Source: Fasciolopsis buskii
Taxonomy: Eukaryota; Platyhelminthes; Trematoda; Plagiorchiida; Fasciolidae
Direction of reading: 5' to 3'
NCBI GenBank assembly: GCA_008360955.1
Contig: LUCM01003451.1
Span: 170,808-234,807, forward strand
Length of the DNA stretch: 64,000 nucleotides
The notes below the pieces were generated by a model. The model ran no database searches. It was not told the origin of the DNA and worked only from the letters and a program-made list of their open reading frames with translations. This document shows, in pieces, positions 54,111 to 64,000 of the stretch. The position numbers were made by a program, and so were the translations under genes. Position 1 is the stretch's first letter. Every line of letters begins with the position of its first letter.

Positions 54111-56659
54111 AGGGTCGGGCGGGGTAATGGAAGTACCGGGAGCTTTTTTAAGGTAGGCTAGGTGGCCTCTACCTCAATCACATCTACCCGTTCCAAAGTT
54201 GTGGTAGACAGAGAGCAAAGATTGACCTTTTGGAGAGGATTCCCTTGGCCATTATTCAGTAAAGATAATGACGCAGAAGCATGAGGATCACATGACTACT
54301 AGCGGTATCATGAATCTGTTGACAATGAAGTAGGCACTCGGCAGGGGAGGAATAAGTTGACCGCATCGTCTCGCGGTGGAACAACGTGTTGAAGGGGCTG
54401 GCAGGTTTTGTGGTGTCTGAACATCCAAGCCGTTTACACCGAGGTTAGGTATTCTGTGTCAAGTGAAGCCATTATACAGGCCCTTGCAAGGTTCATGGAG
54501 AGACAAAGATAGCCGAAGATAGTTGTGAGTGGCAACCGCGGCAACTTCAAGGAAGCTCATGATGAACTTAATAATAATGTATATTTCTCGATTTGCGAGA
54601 GGCATGCGCAAGGCAAGGTTAAGTTTTTCACATAAATGATGCGCAGGAAATACGAACAATATAAAACCAAGGGAGAGGGGGCGAGAGCTACCTCAAGTAT
54701 TTTGTAAGGTTTGTTTGTTTTTGTTTATTTCTCGATATACGAGAGTCATGCGCAAGATAAGATAAAAATTAGACAAAGAAGGCACAGTGCAGACACGGAA
54801 AACAGAAACCAAACATACAATGCAATGTGGTTCCGCTCACAAGATCACAACAGGCAATGTGATTTTCCGAGCACGGTGTTTCGAGTTTTAAATCAAAGCT
54901 AGATAATGGTTCGCAATGATTTTTCTGCGACTGATTACCAGTCCTGCACTGCGAGTAATACTGTGCTTCAATGCATCAATGGTGCGTATCGCGGGCGCGT
55001 AATAGGGCTGCAGGGCATTGGCTGTCGCCGCCTGTTGGCCGGGATCCTGAAAAATCAAGACAGTTATATGGTAGGGATAAGGATCAATATGTATGTGATA
55101 ACGGAATGAAGATGAGCGAAAACCAGACTGGATATCAAAAAAGGCAGTGTAAAACTCGAAAAATCTGGAAGCACAGTTCGTTGAGCAAGGAAAGCGGCGA
55201 TGATGGATGGGAATTATGCGATCGGAAGACTAATACATGAGGTTTATTTTCAGCAATTTTGAGTTCAAGAATTTCAGCTTGGTCTGGAGATGAAGGTGGG
55301 GTGGAAAAAGCGAAAGCAGAACTGGAATCAAATGAGGCAACGTGGACTCCTGTGGAGAACTGTTGCCAGGAGCATCAGTCTATTGCCAAATTGCGCAGAC
55401 CAGAATAGAAGTTGATGAAAAATGACGGTCCTCAGCTGTTTTCGGATGTCAAGATGCATTGTGAACGTCAGTTTATATCAGATGCCAATAAAAATGCTGT
55501 CCATTCATGAGTCCGTTTTGTATGGTTTTGGCAGAAGAATTTTGGGAAAAAACAAGAGGGAGCCAGTACAAAATGGTGCACGTAAACGTAAGAGCTGCAG
55601 TGCTGTTTACCACAACAGTGCTAGTGGGTGGGGCTGACCGAGTGCTGACTACCCATTCGAAAACCGTTTGAGGGTGAACGCAGGAGGTGTTATCAGCCAA
55701 CCTAGTTGCACCCGCACATGGCTGAGCCGAGCTGCCCGCCCGATGTGCGCCGGCCAAAGCGGTGGATGGGACCGCGCCCCGCACTTTTGTAACGCTGGCG
55801 TACTCGTGGCGTGGTGGAAGGAATTCAGGCGTGGTAGCGTAAGGGGGACGTCTTCTTTTCAGGATCAGATAATCGCCAGAGCATGAGGGTAGTGTTTCCA
55901 TCCAAAAAGGACTATAAGGCCTGAAAGAGAGAAAAACGACGGACGGCAGTCTGGCCCACCTGCAGATTAAGAAGCTCAGACAGGGAAGTTACCGGGGCGC
56001 ATAGTGCAATTCAAAATATATGAACGGTGGTTGAGGAATCCGGGGTTTCATTTTTATATACATATATATATATATATTTAAATAGATGGGCTTACTAATC
56101 TAATGTGTGCATTGTCTGCGCTATGAGTAAACAGAATGAACCGGTATTTGGTAGGATCGCCTGCACTAGGAGTAAGAAGAATGAGCCGGCCCGGACGAAG
56201 GCAGCCAGAAAATTGCAAGAGGATAAGCTCAAAAATAGTCTTCCTCCATTGTAGATAGCGTATCAAAACCTCAAAGCTGCGCATAGCCCAACTTGTTGTT
56301 AAAACCCGTGGAAGAAAATGATTGGTCAGAAAATCCTGCGGATCTATTTATAGATTTGAAATTTTGTGCAAAGCAAAAATACCTTTGACAGCGGATCTTG
56401 CTACTCACCCAAAAGTTAGCCGAAAATAGGAAAAAACGTCTGCACAGAAATGAATGATTGATGCAAGGGAACAAATAAAAGAGCCTGTCCTTTGGTTCAA
56501 GTGAATAAAAGAGATTCTACACAACTGCTTAGGGGAAGCAAACACTTGCCCGATAATGGTAGCCAAAATTCAGCGTAAACGAATTGACTGTCTACCGTTA
56601 ACCAACGTGAGCAATGAAACGAAAGTGGACCGAAGGAAAACAAATTGCCCCAAGTTGAG
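54111..56659. other. No recognisable gene; short internal repeat near 54575 and 54725
   Basis: The words TATTTCTCGATTTGCGAGAG and TATTTCTCGATATACGAGAG, each followed by a CATGCGCAAG-AAG stretch, occur about 150 bases apart and form a diverged direct repeat with a small hairpin (CTCG-CGAG). A GC-rich block at 55650-55820 is unclassified. A TATA run lies at 56056-56078. No coding region is supported. Confidence 0.4.
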
Positions 56660-58534
56660 TGACCCGTGACTACACCAAATGTCCGCAAGCTAATCTCGGG
56701 CTGAAAATAGATGACAGCAAAAAACTGTCATTACAGGCGACTTGGGCAGGGATAGTCCGGTATCGGGAGGTGAACGAAAGGGAGAAGGGGGAAGGAACTT
56801 TCGATGAATCTAGATGTTACAGGCGCAGTTGCCGCTTTACACAGTTTTGGTTTTGGAAATACACCTATTGGCCGCTTTCGGAAGCTGTCTTGTCATCCGC
56901 TGCTTTCACAGCTTCCAAGAGACCTATGCAATGCACTTCGCGGGTCACTCTTACCACTGTTGTAAAAACGTTAACCGCTGTTAGAAGCCTATCGGAACTG
57001 GTGATCTTCTACCCTAAAAGGCTTAAAGCTCTGTGTATTCACTTCTGCCGGTTTCGCACAGTTGGTATGAATTCTGGCAACCACCTTCTGCAAGAGACCT
57101 TGACCAAGTAATTGGCTTTTCTTCACTCTTGAAGATATGCCCCTCGAAGATTAATGGATTCCACGAAATCGGCGCTAGATCTTGGTCCTAAAGAGGACTT
57201 TAGGGTTCAAGGCAAAATATACCACGTCGCTAGGGGATACCACTAATTATAAACTGCCAGTTAATATCAGTTTGGCTTCAGCATTATCTTTCAGACAGAT
57301 CTTATCAGACGTTCCCATAACGCAAATCGATGGCCGGTGTACTGGGGTTCAAGTGCCGGTGAATCTCGAGTGTCGCGGCTTTTGCTCTCAGATTTAGGTC
57401 CCGATTCCAACGTGAAAGCCATTGATCAGCTCCAACAGAGTTTGAGCAATTATCGAGGTATATGTTAGATGGCACACTACTCTTTTGCGTGAAACTGCAT
57501 TGGCTGCGAAAACGAGTCCGTGCTCATCGACTGTGCAACACTCGGTTCGTACGGCTAAGGGTTTCATACAGACCATTAAGCATCCATATCCTTTTTCCGT
57601 TTGTTTGCTGCATTTTACCCATAGGAACCAAAAGAGTAGATCGTTGTATCCGTGAGCACTACCAGCCAGACGTCACCGTGTGTTTCCGAGGAGGGGCCGC
57701 TAGTTGTTTTCCCACTGCGGATATGCACCCCGATATCGCATACACCATTTGAACTACGACTTTAATGTCGCCCTTCTGCTCAAGAGCCGAAACCGTTTTG
57801 TACGTTGTTCGGCAAGTGATTTCCCTCGCACATCCTTCCGCTGCTTAAGTTATGTCAGCTCTCGAGCCGAAAGGATAACCGCAGGCTACTCTCCTGTTTT
57901 ATGTCGTTGGAAACAGGTAGCTCGGAAACTTTATGCCTCTAGCTCTGGTTAGAATTTCCTTTGCCGAAAGGTTATTTTCGGGGATCCATGGGGTCATCTC
58001 AGTTGGTCCCCTTCCTGCGCGGTCGATGAAGCAGCAACGTTCTTGAAAGCAACCAAGTGGAAACGAACCCAAAATAACAATCCGACCAGGAGGCAGCTGA
58101 TTAGGCTTCCCCAATTGTGATCGGCCAGTCAGGAATGCTTAGTTGAAAAATCGGACCCGGGCATCCTTTTGTACTGCGAGACTGCGTTTGATTGCTGATT
58201 GGAATACACGAGGAAGACTGGCTCCCTCTGGGTGGTGGTTTGATAAAATGACTTTTAGAATGACGGGATTATTGGGCATCCAATTTTTGAGGTGGAAACC
58301 AGCCTCCTTATCAGTTCCGTCAACCCCAGCACGTTTTCCTTGCTCTCGTCTTCCTTCGCGGACGGACCCAATTATTCTTCAACGTAAACGTTGCTGGTAA
58401 TGCAATCCAATGTGGTCTGTCTATTTGGCCCTCGCTGTATCGCTGCTGTCTCTCGCAATGCAGTTTGCGCAAAACGTTGGGTGGAGCTGCACCAAATGGA
58501 TGGAAAGTCATCCTGAACCCCAAAATTGGTTAGC

Positions 58535-58801
58535 TTATGTCGTTCTCAGCCCGATACGAAGGATCAAACTCATTCCAATTTGTTTCTTTACCTTCACTTG
58601 CAAGAACCTAACTCTTGTATTAGCAGATATTTCGAGTTGACCCAATGAAATGCGACATCGAACATTGATCAATGGTTTAGTCCACTCTGGCCCCCAAAAT
58701 GGTCGATCTTTGGGAAATATTCTTTTAAGCTTTGCCGCGCAATCAAATACTCCGCGAAGATTCTCTACTGCCCTAGATTTCAACACTTGGCGATGAGGCA
58801 A
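58535..58801 (-). pseudogene. BEL/Pao reverse transcriptase, fingers and palm A
   Basis: The frame reads PHRQVLKSRAVENLRGVFDC, then AAKLKRIF, then RISLGQLEISANTRVRFLQV. This corresponds to the PHH-V----K-RVVFDCAA and GQ-AISADIEAMFHQV blocks of BEL/Pao RT. The catalytic aspartate of palm A (ADIE in the family) reads ANTR, so it is lost. Downstream in other frames come VHLVQLHPTFCANC (like HLFGA-SSP-CANFAL) and AGFHLKNWMPNN (like GGF-L-KW-SN), near 58500 and 58300-58265. Together these make the assignment secure. Confidence 0.78.
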
Positions 58802-59184
58802 ATACTATATCCTCTTTAACACGGTTTTTATAATCAGCTTCACTACGTACCCAAGAGATTCGCAGTGCACCACCGCCTCGCGGCATTGTTTTACCAGCCG
58901 TCTCTCATAAAAAATTCTTTCAACTATAACATTTTTTGAAGCAAGCACACCTTGATGTTTACGAAGCCCTCGGCCTTCGGACACCACGGGCTTGGAGCCT
59001 CCAAAGGGCAGGAAGAATTCTTGTCCCCCTTCATCTTGTTGATATTCCCATAAGGTTTTCTCTGAAAGCGTTAGGGAGGTCAGTCATGCATCACGAAATG
59101 CTTTATCGTATATCCGGTGCAATCGCTCCTCTGCACTTTCTGGCCCTGAAGTGATGTATATGACCAGAGCCTACAGTAGCCACA

Positions 59185-59560
59185 TCATACCGTGCCCACC
59201 GCATATGGGGAATGGCGATGACGGTCTCTGATCAGTAATCCAGTGTACATCCTGAAGTCACCATCAAAGTAGCAAGTCCACCCTTCCGATTTCCTGATCG
59301 ACCAGGCCCGTGTCTCGCAAGTGCGGCCACCGTGAGAAAATTGCTCTAACTGAATTTGGGGCCTGCATCGGCAGATCGGCCAGTCTATATGCATCCTTCA
59401 GCTCGATACCTTCAACATCGTCCATCAAAACGAGGTGCAAACAATCTCGACCAGCAGCTAAGATATGCCTCCTGCACGCCGTGCCTACTGCTAAAGACCC
59501 CAGAGAATTTACAGTCTGGTGCTCTTGGGCAATTTGTTCAACCAATAAACTTGCATCCAA
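59185..59560 (-). pseudogene. BEL/Pao protease-like (DUF1758) region
   Basis: The frame 59560-59264 has SLGSLAVGTACRRHILAAGR and DDVEGIELKDAYRLADLPMQ, fitting the segment of the BEL/Pao polyprotein upstream of RT where L-DLP motifs occur. The overlapping frame 59394-59185 ends in GLLIRDRHRHSPYAVGTV, like the DLLIG-D block. A frameshift separates them. Confidence 0.62.
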
Positions 59561-60380
59561 ACCACTGTCAGGACATGCGCATTTACCAACCCCGTGTGGG
59601 CGGCCACTTCCGAAGCGGCTACGTTCAAGATCCTACGAGCACCACACAGGTGTTCGGAGGATCGTGGGCGAGCACTGCCTTTGCCTGGTAAAGCAACTTG
59701 TGGTTCCTGTCCAAGCAATTTTCTCGACAGCAACTGGAGTTGATTCCGCAGATCATTGCGCGATACGATTTTTACCGGGGAATAAAATAGACGCCAGCGT
59801 GTTTTTCCATGCTCAGCGCTCTTCCACGCAGGCCCTTGGGAAATTTCGGCAGTTGAATATTCCCTAGCCTACACCGCACAGTTAACACTCGGGATAGCCG
59901 CGCCGTCACGCTAAATAGCATATACTTGCCCAAAGATGCGATCAGCCATGTTCTTCCGCAGTATGCAGCGGCCGGCTGGTGGAAGGAATTTTGGCCCCGT
60001 ATCCTTCTGAATATGTGACATAATCTGCTTCCGGCTATTCTCGTCTGCCATCTGGGAATCTGTTACGTCCCTAGTATTGGCCTCGCAGTTATCCCAGCTT
60101 ATCACTTTCGGTTCCTCTGCCCAGAGACTCCGTAATTGCGACGGCAGATAAAAATAATACCCTCCACTTATAGCCTGAGTGATCTAAGATTAGTTGATAT
60201 TTCTGCATCTTTTCCGGTTGGTCCAACGCAGCGCAAGCATCTTTTTTGATAAGTATTGAATTGCGCATTACGCCATCAATCAGGTTTTGAGCAAACTTGA
60301 ACAGCCGTTTGAATGCCTCCCAGTAATTTCCCCAATCCAGCTTACCCCTGAGCACCCTCCAACATGAAACATCAATCACT

Positions 60381-60789
60381 GGCCTCCTTTTCTCGCCCCG
60401 GACAATATTTTGTTAGACACAGTAGTGCCTGCCGGGGATATAATGTCTTGGAATCAGTGGAACTGTCGAACTGTTTCATGAACTTGTAGTACCGCCAGGG
60501 GCGCCCATCGGGCGTAGACAACTCCGCCATGGTTAAGGTAAGCGATGATTGAGCCGAAGGGACGAGTTGCCCGAGCAGTGTGACCTTTGCTATCTATTCC
60601 ACTTATGCCCTCATGTTGATCCTCAGCGGAACATCCTTTGGCCTCTAGAGCCATGATGCTCTCTGCCGTCTTAGCTTGTGTTTTAGGGGCGGCCAATCGC
60701 CTCTGATTACGCAATTCTACGTGCATAAGCATCAGTATTCCTACTGAGAGTATAACTACAATACGAATTGGCACTGAAGGGACAAAGAG
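60381..60789. other. No recognisable gene; upstream flank of the BEL/Pao remnant
   Basis: The minus-strand frame 60774-60454 begins with a hydrophobic stretch (IRIVVILSVGILMLM) that could be a membrane segment, but the rest is featureless. It follows the Cys-rich candidate below and could conceivably be its GPI or membrane tail in another exon. Confidence 0.3.
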
Positions 60790-60985
60790 TTAAACGGGCT
60801 TAACGGGATCAGGAGCACCCAAACGTTTACCAGACTTGCTGCATAACTTCTCAGTCAAAATACACTCGTGCTCCTTTTCTGGGCATTTCTGATGTCCTCT
60901 CATTCCTACATGATTAACTTGATCATAGCAAATGATGCAATTCATAGTCAAAGGGGAATCCCAAAACCAGAAACTAAAATCAAAG
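60790..60985 (-). CDS. Candidate Cys-rich (Ly6/uPAR-like?) exon
   Basis: After a GATTTTAG acceptor the minus frame reads a short lead-in, then MNCIICYDQVNHVG, then HQKCPEKEHECILTEKLCSK and GKRLGAPDPVKPV*. A CxxC start followed by three spaced cysteines is how the first half of a Ly6/uPAR (CD59-like) three-finger domain looks, and flukes have many such surface proteins. Only half a domain is present; TCTG|GTAAAC at about 60829 could be a donor before the stop. The next half is not found. Confidence 0.3.
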
Positions 60986-61999
60986 CCAATCGGTATACAA
61001 GCAAAAAAGGGTTTCACAAATTTCGGCCCAAAGATGGAACAAGAGCCAATTTCACTGTGCAGAAGTAACAACGTGATCCACGCGGGTCCCAAAACAGTGA
61101 CTGTTGAATTCGCGCAGTGAGTGTGGGCCAATGAATCTTTAATTGAGCAATGACACGAGTAAGATGGGGCAGCGAATTAATTTGTATGACAGTGGCCTCG
61201 TGAATTCTAATGTAAAAGGTAGTTTTCGGAGGATTTTTCTCAGCCCTGAGTTGCAGTTGGCAATGCATATGAAGGGCAACCAATTAGTGAGTGCTAGTCA
61301 ATGACTTGTCTGCAACGATTAAATAATATCTTGAATTATTTACTTGATAGTGCACACCTGAGACCGCGACTGTTGATGTTCCACTGATTTAGTGAAATCT
61401 GCTCTTGTTGTTGCTCTACCATATTCTGCTGTATAATATAATACTCGTATATCTCTCGGAAACTTCGAGAGGCATGATTGGTTGCATGATCAAATATTAC
61501 AGGGGTATTGCAATTCACATTGAACAAGCAGATACACATTTGGGTACAAAATGAGAAGAAACAGCAAAAGTGGCTCATCAAGTGGAACACGGTGTTTGTA
61601 CGCACCAGCGATGCGTATCGCAGGTGCACAGTTCAACTGGACGATGGTGGCGGGGGCAATGGCGAAACATCCCCCCACGAAGCGACCATGTTTTGCGGGC
61701 ATTCAAATCATTGGACGCAACTCATCCACCCGCGATGACTGATAAATACCAACTGTCCACCAGGTGATAACCGGTAACGGTTGGTGTTAAATGTCAGCTG
61801 TTATAAGCTTGCAATTTGGTGAAAAAGTGATGAATCAGAAGGTGCGAAGCTAGGGGGATAATATTGATGTTAGTCTGTACAGAAAAATAAATTGTCTATT
61901 TAGCATGCCAAATCCATGAAAAGTATTGGTTGTGATATTAAAAATGACCTTTTTGTGTTGCGTATTTTCGTTGATGGCTGGTAAGTTGAAAATATATAG
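60986..61999. other. No recognisable gene
   Basis: Overlapping short frames on both strands, none with a known motif. Confidence 0.3.
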
Positions 62000-62440
62000 A
62001 AATATCTGTTTGCCCGAGGATTGCGAAGATGTATACCCATGTATAATTTATATATATATATAAACATACGTGTGCACCAGGGTAGTGTAATATTTGTATA
62101 CATTTTTTGCTCCATAATCGTCGCATAAATTTAGTTTGACGAGTTTATGCGTTTAGCTATTATGTATATCGATTTAAAGTGGTAAAAATGTGTATATGTA
62201 CATATATATATATATCTGTCTATGTATACATACAGAAATATACATGTATAAGTAAATAGATGTGCACCAATAGGTATATAGTTTGGACACGTTAATGGCA
62301 GAACGTGATAAACCCATATACGTATGTGTAGGGCAGACGCATACGTACATGCATTTATATATGTATATATATATAAATCTTCATATATACAGCTATGTAT
62401 ATTTTCACTATAAATGTATATCAAACACGTTGTTGCATCG
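62000..62440. repeat. TATA-rich low-complexity stretch
   Basis: Several TA dinucleotide runs (62047-62062, 62201-62216, 62356-62374) embedded in ATGTATAC-type words. No coding region. Confidence 0.8.
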
Positions 62441-62794
62441 ACATGTACAAATTACGTAATAATAAACGAATGAGCACGGAAACCCCAAACTTTGTTGCGC
62501 ACGTAAAAGATGACTCACGTACCAACAACCTAATGCACACAATGAAGTCGTAACAGAATTAACCGATTTTGGAAATCCGTGCCAATATTCAGATAGTGGT
62601 GGCCCCAAAGGGGCCGTGGTGGCGTTCACGTCAATCCCGTCTCTCCCTCTCTCTCGCAGTCTTTGTTCCTTGCGCCTCCGTCGTCTTCTGTGGGCCTCCG
62701 GGGTCCTCTTCATCTTCATCTGTCTGACGTCGTCTTGGGCTCTTCAGATTAGCCTGCAATGGAAATGGTGAATATTAGTATTAATGACGCTTAC
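62441..62794 (-). other. Intron and possible downstream exon after the PHD exon
   Basis: A CCATTGCAG acceptor at 62754 would close a 41-bp intron after the PHD exon. In phase 1 the next codons are GGC TAA, ending the protein. In another phase the same sequence gives an acidic then basic stretch (LKSPRRRQTDEDEEDPGGPQ) of coding character, at 62753-62635. Which is used cannot be decided here. Confidence 0.35.
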
Positions 62795-63059
62795 CTTGTG
62801 CTGATAGACAATGGACACATATGTACACCTCTCAGCCCAGGTAGTTGGCGCATTGCCAGTGAATCCAACGTTGACATAAGTCGCATTGCACCCACTCTGT
62901 TGTTTCGTCCAAATCCACCACGGGCTGCTCCAGTCTGCAGATGGCGCATAGGTCCTGTGTGATCGGTGAAGGTGGCGGCTGCGAATGCCTGCGTTTCTTC
63001 AGCTTCTGTAGTCTGCAGCCAGCAGAAGTCATGACGGCGTGCTTCCTAAAGCTAACCAA
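62795..63059 (-). CDS. PHD-finger exon with an in-frame TGA
   Basis: A strong acceptor (GATCCCTTACAG) and donor (AAG|GTAAGC) bound a 265-base exon. It reads LVSFRKHAVMTSAGCRLQKL, a basic/proline linker (KKRRHSQPPPSPITQ) and a C4HC3 PHD finger: DLCAIC, TEWVQCDLCQRWIHWQC, then ANYLG, TGA, EVYICVHC. All eight zinc ligands are present, the last two lying after the TGA (62834-62832) in the same frame. PHD fingers read histone H3 tails in nuclear complexes. The stop could be a sequencing error, a recent mutation or read-through. The piece before the finger may be the end of a VEFS box (see the exons upstream). Some LINE ORF1 proteins also carry PHD fingers, but the clean splice sites favour a host gene. 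Confidence 0.72.
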
Positions 63060-63782
63060 CTGTAAGGGATCACCAACGATCTGTATATCGACGTCTTATG
63101 CTGGAAAACCATAAAGTCACATTCAAAATAGGAAAAACTTGCGTAAAAACGGCGAACGTAGTGGCTAAACAAAAATGAATCACCTATATGGGCAGCGGTC
63201 GCGTCCGCACAAACAACCATGGCAGCCATGGGAGCGCAACCGACGTGGTTTTCTGTTTAGCATGTATTTATACCACAAATCGTCCGTTTAAACAATAATC
63301 AGGTTCACGAGATTACCATTTTCATAATTCCCAAAAAATTCACAGTAAAGTTTATTCCATTTCCATAACAATTCTCTTTCAGCTTCAGAGGAGCAACTTT
63401 TCAACGTGGAAGTTTCGTCACTATCGGGGGCGGGCGTTGTATCTGCAGTATTCGGATTTAACGGGTCTGTTAAATAGACATGAATGTTATACTGCCATGA
63501 AGAAAGTCTCCAAAGACCTTGAGTGAAATGTAGAAACTTATGAAAAACGGACAAAATACCTGGCGGGGAGGGTGTTGATGGCCGAACGAAACCCTGTTTT
63601 AAGCGGATGTGAAAAAGAACGACGGTTACTGTATCATGGATCCTGGAGCCAAGAAAATAGTTGGAAGCAATTTGAAAATGCGAGGGGACGAAGAACATTG
63701 GCTGACCATTGTTCAAAGACATGAAGAATGGAAATGTCGCCGGCAATGAGGAATGAAGATTAATGTGATATGCGCTGAACAA
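63060..63782 (-). CDS. Candidate VEFS-box exons of a Su(z)12-like gene
   Basis: Three minus-strand stretches. 63782-63560 is open and ends in VLFHIRLKQGFVRPSTPSPP, its donor CCAG|GTATTT leaving phase 1. 63466-63317 starts after TTTAACAG in matching phase (joint codon GAC), reads DSDETSTLKSCSSEAERELL then WKWNKLYCEFFGNYEN, and ends at a GTAATC donor. 63252-63184 starts after GCTAAACAG in matching phase and reads NHVGCAPMAAMVVCADATAA. In Su(z)12 proteins the VEFS box begins F-H-S-R-x-x-x-P-x-RP, then an acidic stretch, then GEKEVMKLWN and NHAC; the order and key residues agree. Su(z)12 is a PRC2 subunit that activates E(z). Similarity is short and the link from the third exon to the PHD exon is not in phase, so this stays a candidate. 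Confidence 0.35.
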
Positions 63783-64000
63783 TATATATTTAACGCTGGT
63801 AAGCCAGTGTGGAATAAAAGCGGGTTTCTTTGCTCCTTTGTTTGCGTTTGTGGGCTTAGCTGATAGGGCTTACTGGCATATTGATAGCCGCGATTGCCGA
63901 GGCGATGATTGGGGTGATTTTAGTGGTAGACGATAGTAGAGACATGTGGAACAGGGATCTAAGCGTGGGTGCCTTCGTGGCAATTGGATGTCAACGTGGT
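63783..64000. other. No recognisable feature
   Basis: Edge of the window; possible further exons of the minus-strand gene are outside it. Confidence 0.3.

Larger units (their letters stand above)
56660..60380 (-). mobile_element. BEL/Pao LTR retrotransposon remnant (gag, protease, RT), inactive
   Basis: On the minus strand the usual BEL order is seen. A possible gag fragment is at 60379-60089 (LDWGNYWEAFKRLFKFAQNL, ALDQPEKMQKYQLIL). A retropepsin-like/DUF1758 region is at 59560-59185 (LGSLAVGTACRRHILAAG, RLADLPMQAP). RT is at 58987-58240. A weakly conserved tail at 57110-56680 (AVKAADDKTASESGQ and YFQNQN) may be the segment before integrase. Frames change many times and stops are frequent. 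LTRs are not seen. BEL/Pao elements are common in flatworms. Confidence 0.68.

Noticed and set aside
55473..55901. A 142-codon minus-strand gene in a GC-rich block
   Set aside because: Composition follows the GC-rich repeat-like DNA; no domain, no splice signals and no start context.
56659..57111. A 150-codon plus-strand gene
   Set aside because: The opposite strand continues the BEL/Pao remnant and the plus-strand product shows no known motif.
1..64000. CRISPR array, prophage or bacterial operon
   Set aside because: No spaced direct repeats, no bacterial gene clusters; spliced host genes and LINEs show eukaryotic nuclear DNA.

Overview
The window looks like nuclear DNA of a flatworm, most likely a digenean trematode with a large, repeat-rich genome. 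Four things point that way. Decayed non-LTR retrotransposons of RTE-like and CR1-like type carry motifs familiar from schistosome and liver-fluke elements. There is a Ty3/gypsy element with the CsRn1-type gag Cys motif, and a BEL/Pao element. Host genes have 32-43 bp introns. The species cannot be named from the sequence alone. No bacterial operons, CRISPR arrays or rRNA genes are present.

Layout, left to right. 0.4-1.3 kb: 5' end of an RTE-like LINE (-). 2.7-4.4 kb: dead CR1-like LINE (+). 6.4-7.3 kb: 3' end of a second RTE subfamily (+), followed by a long TA microsatellite. 8.8-9.7 kb: RTE 3' end (-) with a 230-residue open frame, abutting a CsRn1-like Ty3/gypsy remnant (-) to about 11.8 kb. 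12.2-13.3 kb: CR1-like RT (-). 13.5-16.0 kb: RTE LINE (+) broken by two SINEs. 17.1-17.8 kb: another CR1-like RT (-). 18.3-19.4 kb: RTE 3' ends in tandem. 19.7-22.4 kb: tandem repeat units around a 748-base N gap.

23.95-27.58 kb holds the first clear host gene, DPH5 (diphthine synthase, +), three exons with a LINE inside intron 2. 27.9-31.9 kb: two SINEs, a deleted RTE LINE and another subfamily-2 LINE 3' end. 32.2-41.1 kb: a repeat block present twice; the second copy (34.8-39.5 kb) is full of single-base indels and looks like uncorrected long-read sequence, and it runs into a probably full-length RTE LINE (-) with a 25-base N gap.

45.08-48.13 kb holds the second clear host gene, ZNF207/BuGZ (-), nine exons with seven introns of 32-43 bp and one of 1.8 kb that contains a LINE. 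49-52 kb: weak candidate exons. 52.3-54.1 kb: CR1-like LINE (-). 56.7-60.4 kb: BEL/Pao pol remnant (-). 60.8-61.0 kb: a Cys-rich candidate exon. 62.8-63.8 kb (-): a chain of exons resembling the VEFS box of Su(z)12 followed by a well-bounded PHD-finger exon that carries an in-frame TGA.

The resolved host genes act in translation (diphthamide on eEF2), mitosis (Bub3 loading) and probably chromatin (VEFS/PHD). They show no sign of acting together; they are separate eukaryotic genes embedded in transposon debris.
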